This document shows, one piece after another, positions 11,660-23,484 of a stretch of DNA of 64,000 bases (its first letter is position 1; the number at the start of each line of letters is the position of its first letter). The notes under the pieces are model-generated. The model saw nothing but the letters and a program-made list of their open reading frames with translations. It ran no database searches and was not told the origin of the DNA. The position numbers were made by a program, and so were the translations under genes. Source of the DNA: Gonocerus acuteangulatus (taxonomy: Eukaryota; Arthropoda; Insecta; Hemiptera; Coreidae); the NCBI GenBank assembly GCA_946811695.1, contig OX328125.1, forward strand, positions 105,922,876 to 105,986,875, in the 5' to 3' direction.

Positions 11660-11985
11660 ACCGTTGACATGTAGAAGGTGTTGATCGTCGGGTTTGCGGT
11701 CTTTTTGATTCAATAAAAACTACATTTTATAATAAAAACGTATTTATTCACGCCACCGTTTCGGCTCGGTATACAAGCCTTATTGAGGGCAATTGAAAAG
11801 AGAGAGAACTGTCCCGTTTTGTGAAGGCTACATTTCTGAGGCTATCCTCTTATCCATAGCCCTGAAGAAGGCTTGTATCTCAAGCCGAAATTTTGGCGTA
11901 AATAAATACATTTTACCTATAAAATTTAGATTTTATAGAATCAAAAAGTCTGAAACCCCGATGATCAACAACTTCTATATTCTAT
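11660..11985. repeat. Fold-back element of the 50-1275 family
   Basis: The left arm carries a start like that at 341 (CGTTGAC, then ATCGTCGGG), AAAACTACATTTTATAATAA and a - strand hammerhead remnant. The right arm mirrors it and ends ACCCCGATGATCAACAACTT. It is a shorter, diverged member without the TA tracts. Confidence 0.7.
11862..11894 (+). ncRNA. Hammerhead-like motif, altered helix III
   Basis: CUGAAGA, helix II GGCUUG/CAAGCC and GAAA are intact, but the following CGUC has become UUUU, removing the palindrome that forms helix III. The opposite arm (11752-11786, -) has a broken core (CUCAAUA). Confidence 0.5.
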
Positions 11986-14337
11986 TTGCTTTTCAAGGTT
12001 CGCATTATTTTGACGTCTGTCCAGGGGTTAAAAGCTATATAGTCTATTTACAGTTTGTAGAAAGATACCTTTAGGTACAAGAAAAATATTGTAAGATAGT
12101 TCCTGTTAGTTGAACCATTCTCGCGGTATAAATGTAGAGAATTCAGTTTTTTTTTTTTTTGCAGATTGTTAGATCTCCTATTAGCGCAAAAGTGGTTCTA
12201 GCTTGATAGGAGTTCTTGGTACATCTAGGTACACCATACTTGCATAAGAAGCAGCATTGCAAGCTTGGAGTCTGGTCGCTTGCAGTGGCAACAGCAAATT
12301 TGAATAGATCCATGCAAAAGGGGCTTCATTCCAAAATGCGTAGTTTCTGGATGGAATAATAAAATTAGGACTATGTTTCTATGGCAACTATTTTTGTACT
12401 GAAGTCCATTTAACATAGAAATGTTTAGAAATGAGACAGCGAACCCATCACTAACTCATGTTGGGACAAAATGGATTGAAGCCCTTTTTGTTGTGTGAAT
12501 GGATTCATTTTGGGATGCTGTATTTTATGCAGTACGGCTGTAAGACACAATCTGAATACAGGATGTAGGAAGTTCTGGATCCAGGCGTCAGCATTCCTTT
12601 GCCAGCAATCAAATATTACTTTACAGTATTAGCAAGAAATGTTGCGCAGAATTGTGCGTGTCTCGGATAGGAACCGCTGAGGTTGGACATCGTTTGTAGC
12701 GAGTTCTACTTGCTGTATCTCTTTCTGCCCTTACAAGGGTTGCAGATAAAGGCGCATACAAGATACCCCAAATCGGTAGCAAGTAATCGTGCAAAGTTAG
12801 CAACCAACGCGCGCGATACAAGTTGCAAAGAGTTGTGCGTGCTACAGCTTGGTAGTGAAGAGAGGCGAGTTGACAACTCCGATGCTAGGTCGTCCACCCA
12901 GTAGCCAGGTCACTAACCCAGCTATACCCCTCGCTCTCCCTATCCTTTATCTCTCCTCTCTCTATCTCTATCCGTAATTACCACTTGGAACAGAAAAAAC
13001 ATACCAACACTATTTACTATCTGACTAACAATCTTTTTGTATATTTTCGACTCCAATAGTCCCTCCCTCATCAGAATACCAGCATTAGTACTAATATAGA
13101 ACCTGTTATCTTTTGATGTTTTCTCTATCTTCTAAATATTTATGTATAACATTTATCACTTTGATAATATTTCAAAAGGCCCAATCCTTCTATACATTAC
13201 ATTTAGAGTGTTTTATAAATTTGTATAAAAATGTTATTCTGTTGGGGAATCAAAGGACATGAAATCAGACGCCAAAATAGCTTTTCCTACTTTTCACAGC
13301 TGGCATAATATAAATATCAGGGATCGAGACAGTTTTTTTTTGTTTTTTTTTATCGAAAAACTGTTAAAAAAAAACCTTTTATTTTAGAAGTTAAACAACA
13401 ACTATTAAAAAAATAAATAAAAGTTATTTGGGAACTCCTAAAATTAAGTACATGAAAATAAAAATTAATGTAATACTTTTATTTTTCCCAAGATGAAATA
13501 AAAGTTTTCAGTATTTTAGGGTTTCGTTGTTTTACAATACCTGGAATACTGAGAAGAAAGAAAATACACACTTCCATATCTATATTAACTAGGACTTATC
13601 CTACACCCCCAGCCTAGCCACTCAAGTAAGTGTTGAAAGAGCCATTTCAACCCTAAAGTATATATTAAATCATTATAGATATAATATAAATTCTACAAAC
13701 TTACAGGGTAAATTATTACAGAAATTGAAATAATTATTCAAAATAAGTGAAATGATCATTGTTCAAAAATTTATCTTTCGTTATTTACTGAAATATATTT
13801 GTTGGGACAAAACAAAAATAAACATTAAGCATTAATTTATTATTGTAAACGTTTTACTATTAGGTATTTTAATAACAATTACTTTAAAAAATTTATTTTT
13901 TGAGTTGAAACGTTTTTAGTTAGTAAGTATTGTCCAAGAGTGTGCTCAGTATTCAAAAATAAATTTCTTTGTGGTCCTTTTTAAGTTTTTATCTTACAGG
14001 TTATACAATTTATTTAATGAGTAATAATTGGCAGTAAGACTCAAATTAACAAATACCATTTATTTAGTTAATAGGGACCTCATGGGAATCAATTTCCATT
14101 CGCCGCAAGAGTAAATAATTAAAAACTCTACCCAAGTGATTTTAATTTAACTCTACCATAGTTAATTTTAATTTTTTTTTTAAACCAATGTGTGTTCAGG
14201 CTGATATAGCTGTGATGATGGATCAGTTGGAAAACATATAGGGATTACTGATAATATGGAGGGATTTCTCGTTTTCAAGTTCATTTAAAGATAAGATATC
14301 GTTTATGCCAATGATAAGCTACTTAAAGACTATGGTG
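11986..14337. other. No recognisable gene
   Basis: Positions 12600-12960 are GC-richer with words repeated on both strands (around TTGCAGATAAAGGCGCATAC), so a decayed repeat is likely. Positions 13200-14200 are very AT-rich. I looked for a 5' LSM11 exon (a FDPLxAL-like motif followed by a phase-1 donor) and found none. Confidence 0.35.
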
Positions 14338-14339
14338 TG

Positions 14340-14373
<34 letters not shown>

Positions 14374-14390
14374 CATATACATACACATAC
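14338..14390. repeat. GT/AT/AC microsatellite
   Basis: A (GT)n(AT)n(AC)-rich tract just 5' of the hammerhead motif at 14404. Confidence 0.9.
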
Positions 14391-14403
14391 ACATACTTCT
14401 TTG

Positions 14404-14439
14404 CTGACGATGGCAACAAAAGAGCATGCCGGAAACGTT
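14404..14439 (+). ncRNA. Hammerhead ribozyme core (intact) in an LSM11 intron
   Basis: CUGACGA, helix II UGGCA/UGCCG (closing U-G wobble) with an 11-nt loop, GAAA, then CGUU. Helix III is the palindrome ACGU. Helix I pairs UUUG with CAGA (one U-G wobble). It lies in the sense direction 163 bases upstream of the LSM11 exon at 14602. Confidence 0.55.
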
Positions 14440-14601
14440 CAGAATATGGATTTTTCCGAAAATTTGAAATTGTCTCTTAACCCCCCCTTGATTAATAATT
14501 TTGGTATCATATGTAAGTAGTATCAGGTCAATTTATAATCTCACGATATTATCAGTTATTTTTGAAATATTTATATGAAAGTCATTAATTTTTTTGTTTA
14601 G

Positions 14602-14699
14602 TTCCTGAACCCGCCAAAAATGTGCTGTCATTCATGCACCATGCTGACGGTCCGCTGGGATGCCTCAGGAACTGCATGGAGAGGGGTGCTCGAATCAAG
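14602..14699 (+). CDS. LSM11: LSM11 internal exon: start of the Sm domain
   Basis: This exon encodes 32 full codons after two bases of a split codon. The residues end in GPLGCLRNCMERGARIK, which matches the first part of the Sm domain in U7 snRNA-associated Sm-like protein LSm11 (the GPLGxL segment before the first beta strands). It is flanked by a TTTGTTTAG acceptor at 14593-14601 and a GTAAAT donor at 14700. The exon ends on a codon boundary, so it joins in phase 0 to the exon at 17562. LSm11 replaces an SmD protein in the U7 Sm ring and recruits the histone pre-mRNA cleavage machinery in the nucleus. The incoming intron is phase 1, so at least one coding exon lies upstream. I could not recognise it in the first 14.6 kb. 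Confidence 0.9.
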
Positions 14700-15984
14700 G
14701 TAAATAACCATTTTAAATTGATAAATTTTTGAATGTGTAAAGATTATTTAGTCGTTGATTAAGAATTGATTATTAGTGGCTGTCATATTCAGATCACTGA
14801 TAATTATCAAAATCAATTAATAAACATAGCTACAAAATATTTTCTAGAAATTAGTAAAATATTGGACTCATTGTCGCGTTGGTTGCCAGAAATTTCGACA
14901 ATGTTAAATACTCTTATTTATCAATTTTTACATGAATTTTGCTATTTTATTGTCTTAATAGTATTACTTCTTAAATATTTATGTATTTTTTTGTAAGTTT
15001 TTTTTTCGCTTTATAATTAATGAGACCAGCAGTTCTCTTCAATGTTGAATGTAAATTGCTTTTTTCCCCCCTTTTTACTTTAATGAGACTTTTTATCTAT
15101 TTTTAATTTTTTTCCTGGCTATCTCCTATAAAATCATTTGTTACTTGCATAAATATTGGACAACAAATTGCTGTACCTCCATTATAAATCAAACAACTTT
15201 TACACATTTTTTTTTGTGAATTAACAATTCAGTATGTGCCGTCTATTTAAATCAATTCCACAACTTTTACAAAATCGTCCTTCTCCCTTTTTTGATATTC
15301 AACAAGGGGCTGTCTACAATTAATACTATTTTTAAAGCAAATTAATTATCTGCGTGACCAACATTTTATTCTGGGAAATACGTTCCTGTGATTATTTCTC
15401 TGTTATTATTTAAGCGATCAGAAGTATGGCTCGTCTTTAAAATTGTCTAAATTTCATACAATAAATGAGACACATTTATTTTTATGGATAGCACGCTAGT
15501 GAACGCGTATGAATAATTGTTGACCTACTTACATACAGAAAGGTGCTCTTAATTTCCTTACCTGAAACAAAGAGAAAAAAATTAAATATGGAAATTTATT
15601 CAAATTTAAAGAAATGGTAGTACTACTAATAAATACAAAAGTATATTAAAGACATTAAATTATTGTATTAAAATATCCCTTGAAAAAGTGTCTACTTCCA
15701 AGTGAAAGCTCTCTGTTTTAGGTGGATATTTATTTTCTTAAAATGAGTTTTTACACTAATTAATACAAGGAGTTGAGGTTTTTTTTCCGATTTTGCTCTA
15801 ACAATTAATTTATGCGCGGCAAGTCGTCATATTTGTAAAAAATTCATTAAATCATGTACACATTTAATTACAAAAATTGTAATATTTAAGCCCAAGCTAT
15901 TAATTTTTTTTTATGCACGATTTTTTTAATATATTACCAGCAGGGAGTCTATCATAATTTGTAATAATAAGTTTGTAACTTTTC

Positions 15985-16750
15985 CAACATTATGACTAGG
16001 ATTTCAAGCTTTCATTAGGGTACTATAACCGTAATACACGGATAAAGTAAAATAAATAATCAATAATTTTGTATTTTTGCCAAAGTTTTATGGCTAGGAT
16101 TTCAAGCTTTCATTAGGGTACTAAAACCATAATACACGGATAAAGTAAAATAAATAATCAATAATTTTGTATTTTTGCCAACGTTATGGCTAGGATTTCA
16201 AGCTTTCATTAGGGTACTAAAACCATAATACACGGATAAAGTAAAATAAATAATCAATAATTTTGTATTTTTGCCAACGTTATGGCTAGGATTTCAAGCT
16301 TTCATTAGTGTACTAAAACCATAATACACGGATAAAGTAAAATAAATAATCAATAATTTTGTATTTTTGCCAACGTTATGGCTAGGATTTCAAGCTTTCA
16401 TTAGGGTACTATAACCGTAATACACGGATAAAGTAAAATAAATAATCAATAATTTTGTATTTTTGCCAACGTTTTATGGCTAGGATTTCAAGCTTTCATT
16501 AGGGTACTAAAACCATAATACACGGATAAAGTAAAATAAATAATCAATAATTTTGTATTTTTGCCAACGTTTTATGGCTAGGATTTCAAGCTTTCATTAG
16601 TGTACTAAAACCATAATACACGGATAAAGTAAAATAAATAATCAATAATTTTGTATTTTTGCCAACGTTATGGCTAGGATTTCAAGCTTTCATTAGTGTA
16701 CTAAAACCATAATACACGGATAAAGTAAAATAAATAATCAATAATTTTAT
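15985..16750. repeat. 96-98-bp tandem array, 8 copies, with decayed hammerheads
   Basis: Units start GCCAACGTTATGGCTAGG at 16079, 16177, 16273, 16369, 16465, 16563 and 16661, after a more diverged first unit. On the - strand each unit reads CUAAUGA, AGCUUGAAAUCCUAGCC, AUAACGUUGG, the same layout as the hammerheads here but with G5 changed and GAAA lost. It lies in the 2.86-kb intron between the first two visible LSM11 exons. Confidence 0.85.
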
Positions 16751-17089
16751 CTGTAAATATAAAATAACTTGAAGTTAATATGCACAAATTAAATTAATAA
16801 AATAACAAAGGTAGCGTAAAAAGGAGTTAAAATACAATAGGTTTTAAGTAAATAACCATTCATAGGCAGCGTGAATAAGATAATTAAGTTAACGACTTAT
16901 ATTATATTATATTCATGTTTTAACTCATCTCATTCGAATCTTCTTAATTTAATTATTATTTTTATTTTCATATGATACACTTGTTTACTTAAGAACTAAT
17001 ATTTAACTCCTTTTCACGCTCAATGTTATTTTATTTTATTTACTTTTAAAATACACGTTTTTTTATTATTTTATATTAATTATTTACAT

Positions 17090-17165
17090 TTACGGAAGCC
17101 TGTTGGCCATGAGTACTAAGAGCACTCTATACCTAAGATAGTGTATTTTATTTCCGCTAGAGGAG
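17090..17165 (+). mobile_element. Diverged SINE-B fragment
   Basis: GAAGCCTGTTGGCCATGAGT, then AAGAGCACTC and CCGCTAGAGG, parallels the tRNA-like head of SINE-B at 51729. No tail is recognisable. Confidence 0.45.
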
Positions 17166-17309
17166 GACGATTTTTTTCCAAAAAAAGAGGAAATGCTATA
17201 TGCCAGTTATAAAAGTTTGGTAATCCGTTGCGAACCACTAACTTCTGCTTTATTTAATAAATTTACGTTAAATATATGTCTAAGTAATTATTAGTGATTT
17301 CACGTTTAT

Positions 17310-17455
17310 TATTGCTCTTGCACATTTGAAAATCAAACCAAAACTTTGATAAAAATACATTTTTTTATTATTATTATAAAACATAGTTTTATGGACCTTT
17401 TATGGCCAAGCCCCGACTCTCTCCGTGTTTAATGTTCGTGGTCAACGATCCCTTG
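17310..17455. repeat. Single arm of the 50-1275 fold-back family
   Basis: CATTTGAAAATCAAACCAAAAC is a decayed hammerhead 3' half. The arm continues through ATAAAACATAGTTTTATGGA and CCCCGACTCTC to GGTCAACGATCCC, the order seen in the arm at 890-985 plus the module at 341-402. It sits just upstream of the Sm1 exon. Confidence 0.6.
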
Positions 17456-17561
17456 TTAGTTATCTTGACTATTTGGATAAACCCAACTCACCATCTTAAT
17501 ATTAATACAACCGTTTAGGCTATTGAAGTAATTAAAGTTATGCGACTTGTTGTGTTGTCAG

Positions 17562-17700
17562 GTGACAACGAGATCCGCGAAAGGAGTACGAGGCCATCTG
17601 GTAGCGCACCTGGCAGCTTTCGACAAGATGTGGAACCTTGCTTTGGAGGACGTCACAGAAGTCTGGACCAGGAACAGGAAGAAGAAAACACCCTGCCTAC
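17562..17700 (+). CDS. LSM11: LSM11 internal exon: Sm1 motif
   Basis: This exon encodes 46 codons plus one base. It starts VTTRSAKGVRG and contains AFDKMWNLALEDVTEVW, a clear Sm1 motif of the LSm11 type (compare the AFDKxWNxAL block typical of the family). A basic RNRKKK stretch follows. The acceptor is TGTTGTCAG at 17553-17561 and the donor is GTGAGA at 17701. The leftover C joins AT from the exon at 40867 to give an in-frame His codon. Sm1 forms the first half of the U-rich RNA-binding ring surface and contacts neighbouring Sm subunits. The frame stays open past the donor for some codons, but that continuation has no Sm similarity. Confidence 0.92.
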
Positions 17701-17959
17701 GTGAGAGAATCATTACCTTCTTAGTCTCAGAGCAGAAATGTTATATTTCTTTATTGAATAAAGTTTCAATTTTGTTTACTCTGTCTTTGAATTTATTTTG
17801 ACGATATAGTAATATATTAACGCATGAAATATTTGAATGCTTTGTTATGAATGCAGGGCTACAATAGGTAATCCAGGGACTCATGAGTCCTCAAGTCGAC
17901 TTGCTTTCCCCAGATCCTATTTATCAAGGAAATATTTAGTTTCTGGCAATTACAAATGG

Positions 17960-18120
17960 AGGTCCAGTGTCCGTGTGTGCTAAGGCGTGAGTACTAAACA
18001 CTCCGTGCCTAAAGCTCGTGTTTTCGACTCCCACTAGAAAAGGGTGGTAACCTATAGATAACCCTTCCTAAAACTCATAGTTAATAATAATGGACGTTAA
18101 AATTTGAATAAATAAAAATG
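17960..18120 (+). mobile_element. SINE-B
   Basis: Head GGAGGTCCAGTGTCCGTG, diverged B box (GTTTTCGACTCCCAC), then the typical 3' part CTATAGATAACCC, AATAATGGACGTTAAAATTT and an AATAAATAAAAA tail. Confidence 0.8.
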
Positions 18121-18807
18121 GGTACTAGTTATTAAAATTCATCTCTTTGTCAGTACTTTAGGGCTGTTGATATTATTTGTTGACCAATTTTCTGCTACTA
18201 AAAGAACTCCTGCGAAAAGAGTTCAGTTGCGGAACTCAATAAATGAAAAAAAAATATAATAATATAATGGAAAATGTTGTTTACTATTTCTACACATTTT
18301 GTTCTTTGGAAATGAATGCTATTTCTCTGGCATTGAACATGGATTTAAAGGGAATTTTTGAAGTTTTCAAGAATACTGCTTTACTTCCAGGCTATTTTCG
18401 GATATTCCGTATTATTCCGATAGGTTTTAAGGATGAAAATATGAATGAATCTTTACAAAAAATGTCGTTCCTCAATAATTAAATTTAATTCAGTGACTTC
18501 AATTTTTTATTATATTTTGAATATGCGTTTATTTTAATTCCCCACCTCAGACTGAAATATAAATTTCTAGCTGGCGTTCTTTTTGTTTCATTGAAACGAT
18601 ACCTAGCTACATAAATTGCAAAACTAACGAGAAAGATTTATTTATTTATTTCTTACAGAGCTCGCATATGTAGCGACTCGCTCTTATCCAGATGTTCCAA
18701 GTAGATACCAGTAACAGTTAGACAAGTAAAATAGAAGTATTTCCAGTTATTCTTATATAACTCTTTATATATAAATAAAAGATAAACAATAAAATAAAAA
18801 TTTTACA
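18121..18807. other. No recognisable gene (LSM11 intron)
   Basis: AT-rich intronic DNA. The 79-codon ORF at 18243-18482 has no recognisable domain. Confidence 0.4.
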
Positions 18808-18811
18808 CTAC

Positions 18812-18815
<4 letters not shown>

Positions 18816-18889
<74 letters not shown>

Positions 18890-19003
18890 GGCGCATTGAC
18901 AAATCTTGGCCATTAGCGCCGGGCCTCCAAGGTGCAACCAGGAATTTTCTCAGCGAGCCCTGAGATTCCTGTCGCGCTAGCCACTAGACCACGGGAGACC
19001 CCT
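18816..19003 (-). mobile_element. SINE-A with 72-nt poly(A), internal deletion
   Basis: On the - strand it starts GGGGTCTCCCGTGGTCTAGT and ends CGGCGC, a spacer, GCGCCGT and 72 A. About 60 bases are missing after GGCTAGCGCG, removing the B box. CTACTGTATT flanks it at 18808-18817 and 19004-19013 (10-bp target-site duplication, overlapping the tail by two bases). The long pure tail indicates a recent insertion. Confidence 0.88.
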
Positions 19004-19143
19004 CTACTGTATTATTCCAAAATTTATAGAGAGGTAATACGTGAATGTGTATTGCACATTTTAGGTTTTTAAAAAAACTGTGTTTATTACGCAACTTCAC
19101 GTTAAGTCATAGATATTTTTACAGATTTCATAATGCGTATGTT

Positions 19144-20290
19144 TTAAATGTAATTGTAAATGTTTGTATCTTTAAGGTAAGTGAGAATTGTGTTTATGTG
19201 TGGACTGTTTTCCGTCAAGAGTTCATTCAAGTCGTTTGGTAGATTTAATCCGTCGCGTTTTTTGCAGTCAGTTAGTATGTGTTTTATAGTCAAGTTTCTG
19301 TTGCAAATGTCACAAACTGGTCCGTCCTGTCTCGTCATTAAATGGCGATGTGTCAGTAATGTATGCCCGATACGCAATCGAGTAAAGACGACCTCGTCTC
19401 TTCTGCTCGATCGGTTGCTGGAGGGCCAAACACAAACTGTTTTCTTGATTTCTTTTAGTTTGTTGTTTGTCATGTTCGTCCATGTTTTTTGCCACTCATT
19501 TTGTAAGTAAGTTTTTATGTTAGTGTGTATATCTTGTACCGTCAATTCTTCCACGTCGACTGTACATGTTTCTGTAACTTGTTTTGCATATTTGTCAGCT
19601 TCTGTGTTCCCTGAGATATCCATGTGTCCACAAAAGCACTACTTTTATGCTGTAAGTTTATAAGTGGTGTATTTCTTGAAATATCTTTGTCACTAGTATG
19701 TTTGTCGCGTATATGTTAATGAGGGAGAGTAGAGAACTTAGTGAATCTCAACATAACATGATTGTCTTATTTGGAACTACAGTTATATTTCTTAAAGCCA
19801 AAAGTATTCCCTGTAATTCTGCTGAAAAAACGGATGATTTGTAGTTTAATTTGACGCCAAATTTTGAATTTCCTATTATAGCTGCTGATCCAGTGCCTTC
19901 TCTAGATTTTGATCCGTCTGTAAATGCTAGGAGTGCATCTGGATACAGCGATAGAAGATAATTAAAGTTATTCTTGTAAAACAGTTTAGATAGAGGGTTA
20001 GTTTTATTGAATTTTGATAAATTTGTATTAATTTCTAAGTTATTTATTCTCCACGGTAAGTAAGTCTGCTGGCGTCGTGAGTACGTAGGACTGGTCAGTA
20101 GGTCTGTGTTCACAGCGTAGTCTAATATACTGATGTTCAGTGGTCTTTGTCTTGTTCTCATTCGGTTATAAGTAGCTATAAATGGGTTTTTATTAATGTT
20201 TGTGTGCATGTTGTATTTAGGAACTTCAGTTTGGTGTAAAATTTTTGAGAAAGATTTATATTCCAAACAGCAAAATCGATCCAGTGTAAG
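19144..20290 (-). pseudogene. LINE fragment with RNase H domain (I/R1/Loa-like group)
   Basis: Read on the - strand. The upstream part ends LLAFTDGSKSREGTGSAAI and SAELQGILLALRN, giving the first RNase H acidic residues (D in TDGS, E in AELQ). A TGA after MLC interrupts the following DSLSSLLSLI. A frameshift near 19620 lies in the WTH/DISGNTEADKYAK block, which holds the third acidic residue. Then come FTRLRIGHTLLTHRHL and CDICNRNLTIKHILTDC, the Cys/His-containing tail found after RNase H in this LINE group. The protein ends at about 19144. No reverse transcriptase domain is present, so it is 5'-truncated and dead (one stop, one frameshift). It lies antisense in the LSM11 intron. Confidence 0.88.
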
Positions 20291-21040
20291 TAGGTATTTA
20301 CTTATTTATGTTTTTTTTTTTTATTATTTTACTTTTGAATTGTCTACTAGTTATAATAAATATAAAAGGGCGAATATGCTCACTTTACGGATCTCCTGTA
20401 GGATGTACTTTTATAGCAGTTGTTCTAAATTAAAATGGTGAAGTAATATTTCCATACTCAAAGTGTCACTTTAGAATAATTGGATTTATGTTGGTATGAC
20501 AGCAAGCAGTTCAGTTATGAGATTTAATCCAGCCATACTCTCAAGAATGTCGGGTAAAAGGTTTTTTTTTCTAGTTAACCACTTTTGACTAATAAATAAC
20601 GCTAAAGTAGCCCGATATTGTGTATATAACTTCCCCAAGCATCTATGTGTGGGACTGTATCATTAGAGCATGTTGTGGATTAGTAAGGACGCCCGTGCAT
20701 GTTCTGCCCTAGCTTGTTACTATGTTCAGAACGAGACCTGGCGAAGATCTAATTGGCTTACGGTGGTTTAGCATTTGCATTGATTAGGTTAGACTTTCGC
20801 TCACCTTTCTCTAGACTTTTTGCCAAACCATCCCTTTCCCTCTCCTTTCTTTTTCCTTCGGCGGCCTCTCCTGGAGGTTTTTGGCCGTTTTTTTTCTATT
20901 GCCTGACCAATGGAAAGTGTTTTACGAAGGAACGTTCCTTGCTAGAACCTGCCGCTTAAGGCATTAGGATTTCATTATGGTTATTTTGACCTCTACTATT
21001 TCTGAATAGCTTAAATTTTGGCAGAAGATCCATAATAAAA
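20291..21040. other. No recognisable gene (LSM11 intron)
   Basis: Contains a T run near 20312 and a pyrimidine-rich stretch at 20795-20900. A 68-codon ORF there shows no domain. Confidence 0.35.
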
Positions 21041-21345
21041 TCATAGGAGTTTTTTCCTCAACAATCTTTAATCACTGCTCCACACGTTTCATGCCATTAT
21101 AGCCCTCTTCAGGAACTTTAAGCTAAGAATATTTCTGGTCACATCTGTAAAACATTATAGACAGCTCATGGGGACGAAGCTTCCTTCTATTCAGGCTTTT
21201 AAGAATCGATATAATATCAGCTGGTTTATCTGCCACCATATTGAATCGTCTATTAGCTCGATGTGGCCAGAAATATTTTTAGTTATAAGCTCCTGACGAG
21301 GCGTCAGAAGACCGTGAATAATTTAGAGAAGTGAATAAAGGATTT
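21041..21345. repeat. Fold-back element with two hammerhead-like motifs
   Basis: The arms (about 21050-21150 and 21255-21340) are diverged reverse complements: GCTAAGAATATTTCTGGTCA against GGCCAGAAATATTTTTAGTT. The - strand motif at 21083-21112 has CUGAAGA and GAAACGUG, but H17 is G, which should block cleavage. The + strand motif at 21293 has CUGACGA but has lost GAAA. Confidence 0.6.
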
Positions 21346-21689
21346 GGAACAGAAATAACTGTGTGTTTTTATTAATAATTTTCCGCCATATTTAATTTAT
21401 ATTAGGATTTTGTTATCTTACAAATACACTTCACTCAACAAAAAGACATGAGCTAACCTATGCAAATCAGCCAAGAAATTGAGACTTTGAATGACTCGCA
21501 GACAGAATTTGAACACGATAAGGAGGCTAGTCACCAGAAATCCGAACAAAAAGAAAACAACATATTTTATCAAGGTTTCGCATTGGCCACACTTTACTAT
21601 CACTTGATTATTTTGGATCATCATATAGATTCTGTCATTATGCGCTTTAAGCTAAGAAGTGTAAACCAAACCGCGGGACAACGTTCCTT

Positions 21690-21744
21690 GTTTTTAGCAC
21701 TTCCTTAGTACACACCGGAAATGATCCCGCTCAAAAGTATGTAT

Positions 21745-21833
<89 letters not shown>

Positions 21834-22225
21834 CATAGTCTGTTAATGGACGAGGTCGTTAACCAGCAAAATCGGTCCATCTGGACGGTGGTTTACTCCT
21901 TACTCAAAGTAGTTATTTGCCAATACCAGCCTTAATTTTCGTTGTATTTCAACGAAACTCGGCATTCGTTGTGGTGATCTAAAGAGAAAAATGTGTTGTG
22001 AAAATAAACTAAATCGGTTCATTAGGAAAGAGGGTTTACTCAGGACTCAATTTGCCAATACCAGCCTTAATTTCGGTTATATTTCAACGAAACTCGGCAT
22101 TCGTTGTGGTTATCTAAAAATAGATATGTGGTCGGTTCACTAGGAGAGGGGGGGGGGTTATTCGGGAATGCAGTCTACACTAACAAAATTCTCAGTTATC
22201 CAGCTCCTGCGTGACGGACTTTCTT
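21690..22225. repeat. Third, truncated copy of the 1.1-kb repeat arm
   Basis: It starts TTTTTAGCACTTCC, then has a TA tract (about 21739-21828), blocks with AAATCGGTTCATTAGG and AACGAAACTCGGCATTCG, and ends GCTCCTGCGTGACGGACT. The order is the same as in the arm at 25236-26358. Confidence 0.75.
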
Positions 22226-22732
22226 TTATCAATCCCTGTGGCAGTTTTATTTCTACTCTTTAAACAAATCAGGAAACATGTTAAGGATCTTGCCTTATTC
22301 AGGAAGCGGTAAGCGGTAGCATTTTACGGCGGAGAGATGGTTTAGCGTGTTAGATGGATGAAAGTGCATTCACTAACAGAGTGTGACAGGAAGACTATGA
22401 TGCAAGCCGATGCACTTTCTCGGGTCTGCATCCCCTTCTTCTGGGCGGTCAGTAACCTCTTAGGGTCAACCCACTCCCGGCCTACCTCACGTACCTAGGG
22501 TCTCATCTTCTTCCTCTCTCTCTTCGTCTTGGTATCGTCCAATGTATCTGGGAGAGGATTTTTGTATATTTTCGGTCATCGGTAACTCTTAAGGAGCCAC
22601 CTTGTGAGTTTTAAAAAAAAATCGGGTTTGTTATTGGCCAAGAGGGTTGGGATTAAATGCAAACAGGTGGTCGAGGTAGTACGTTGTATTTTGGTGTTTG
22701 GTATGTGGGAAAATTTATACTGTATCTTTTAG

Positions 22733-22830
22733 CGCGGTTCCTCCCTCCCTCCATAGGGAGGAAACCCGCTTACAAGGTTGACCTCATGAAACAATCCGGT
22801 AGTGCCGTCTAGAAACTTTCGGAAGAAGTA
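22733..22830 (+). repeat. Repeat end with GGAGGAAAC hairpin
   Basis: AGCGCGGTTCCTCCCTCC is followed by AGGGAGGAAACCCGCTT and GGTTGACCTCATG. A near copy in reverse lies at 54385-54457. Weaker relatives lie at 26770-26850, 44504-44590 and 50970-51035. Confidence 0.55.
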
Positions 22831-23250
22831 AGATGTTTCAGTCAGTGAAGGGTCGTCCAGTTTATTTGTTTGTCAGTCCATAGATCGTTGCCGTCTTTCT
22901 GTCTATAACACGTAGTCCGTTGTATGTTGGTGTTTGGTATGTGCGTAAATTTATACTTCATCTTTTTTAGTTTGAATATTATTTTTAAACAAGTTGTCGT
23001 TTTGTATGTGGAAGTAATGTTGTGTCCGTCCTTTTTCGTTTGTTTGTTCGTTTAAGTAGTTTACAAAAAGACAACGTATTTAATATAATATTTAAACTAA
23101 AAAAAGATAAAGTATAAATTTCCCCACATACCAAACACCAACATACAACGGACTACTTGTTATAGGCACTAAGAAGACAACGATCTATGGAGTGACAAAC
23201 AAATTACGTGGACGACCCTTCACTGACGTAAACATCTTACTTCATCCTAA
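22827..23250. repeat. Fold-back element, about 170-bp arms
   Basis: TCCGTTGTATGTTGGTGTTT at 22917-22936 pairs with AAACACCAACATACAACGGA at about 23133-23152. The arms extend outward through CAGTGAAGGGTCGTCCA and its complement. No hammerhead core is seen. Confidence 0.8.
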
Positions 23251-23484
23251 TATAAACACCTTGACATCACAAACCTGACGCAGTACTACCTCAACAGTGG
23301 CTTGATAATGACGTACTCACGTCACCTACGCCAGTGACGACGGTCTACATCAAATGGTATGGCAAAATTATTGTTGCTCGTCAAATTTGGTTGGGGCACT
23401 CCTCTTCCAACATATATAAATAAGCAAAGATGGAATAGTTGGGATTCGGCTAAAAAAAAACTCAATACGATTTTTGTAAAAAAA

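Noticed and set aside
20753..20959. 68-codon ORF after a pyrimidine-rich stretch
   Set aside because: It is low complexity (Ser/Leu/Phe), has no domain and lies inside the LSM11 intron.
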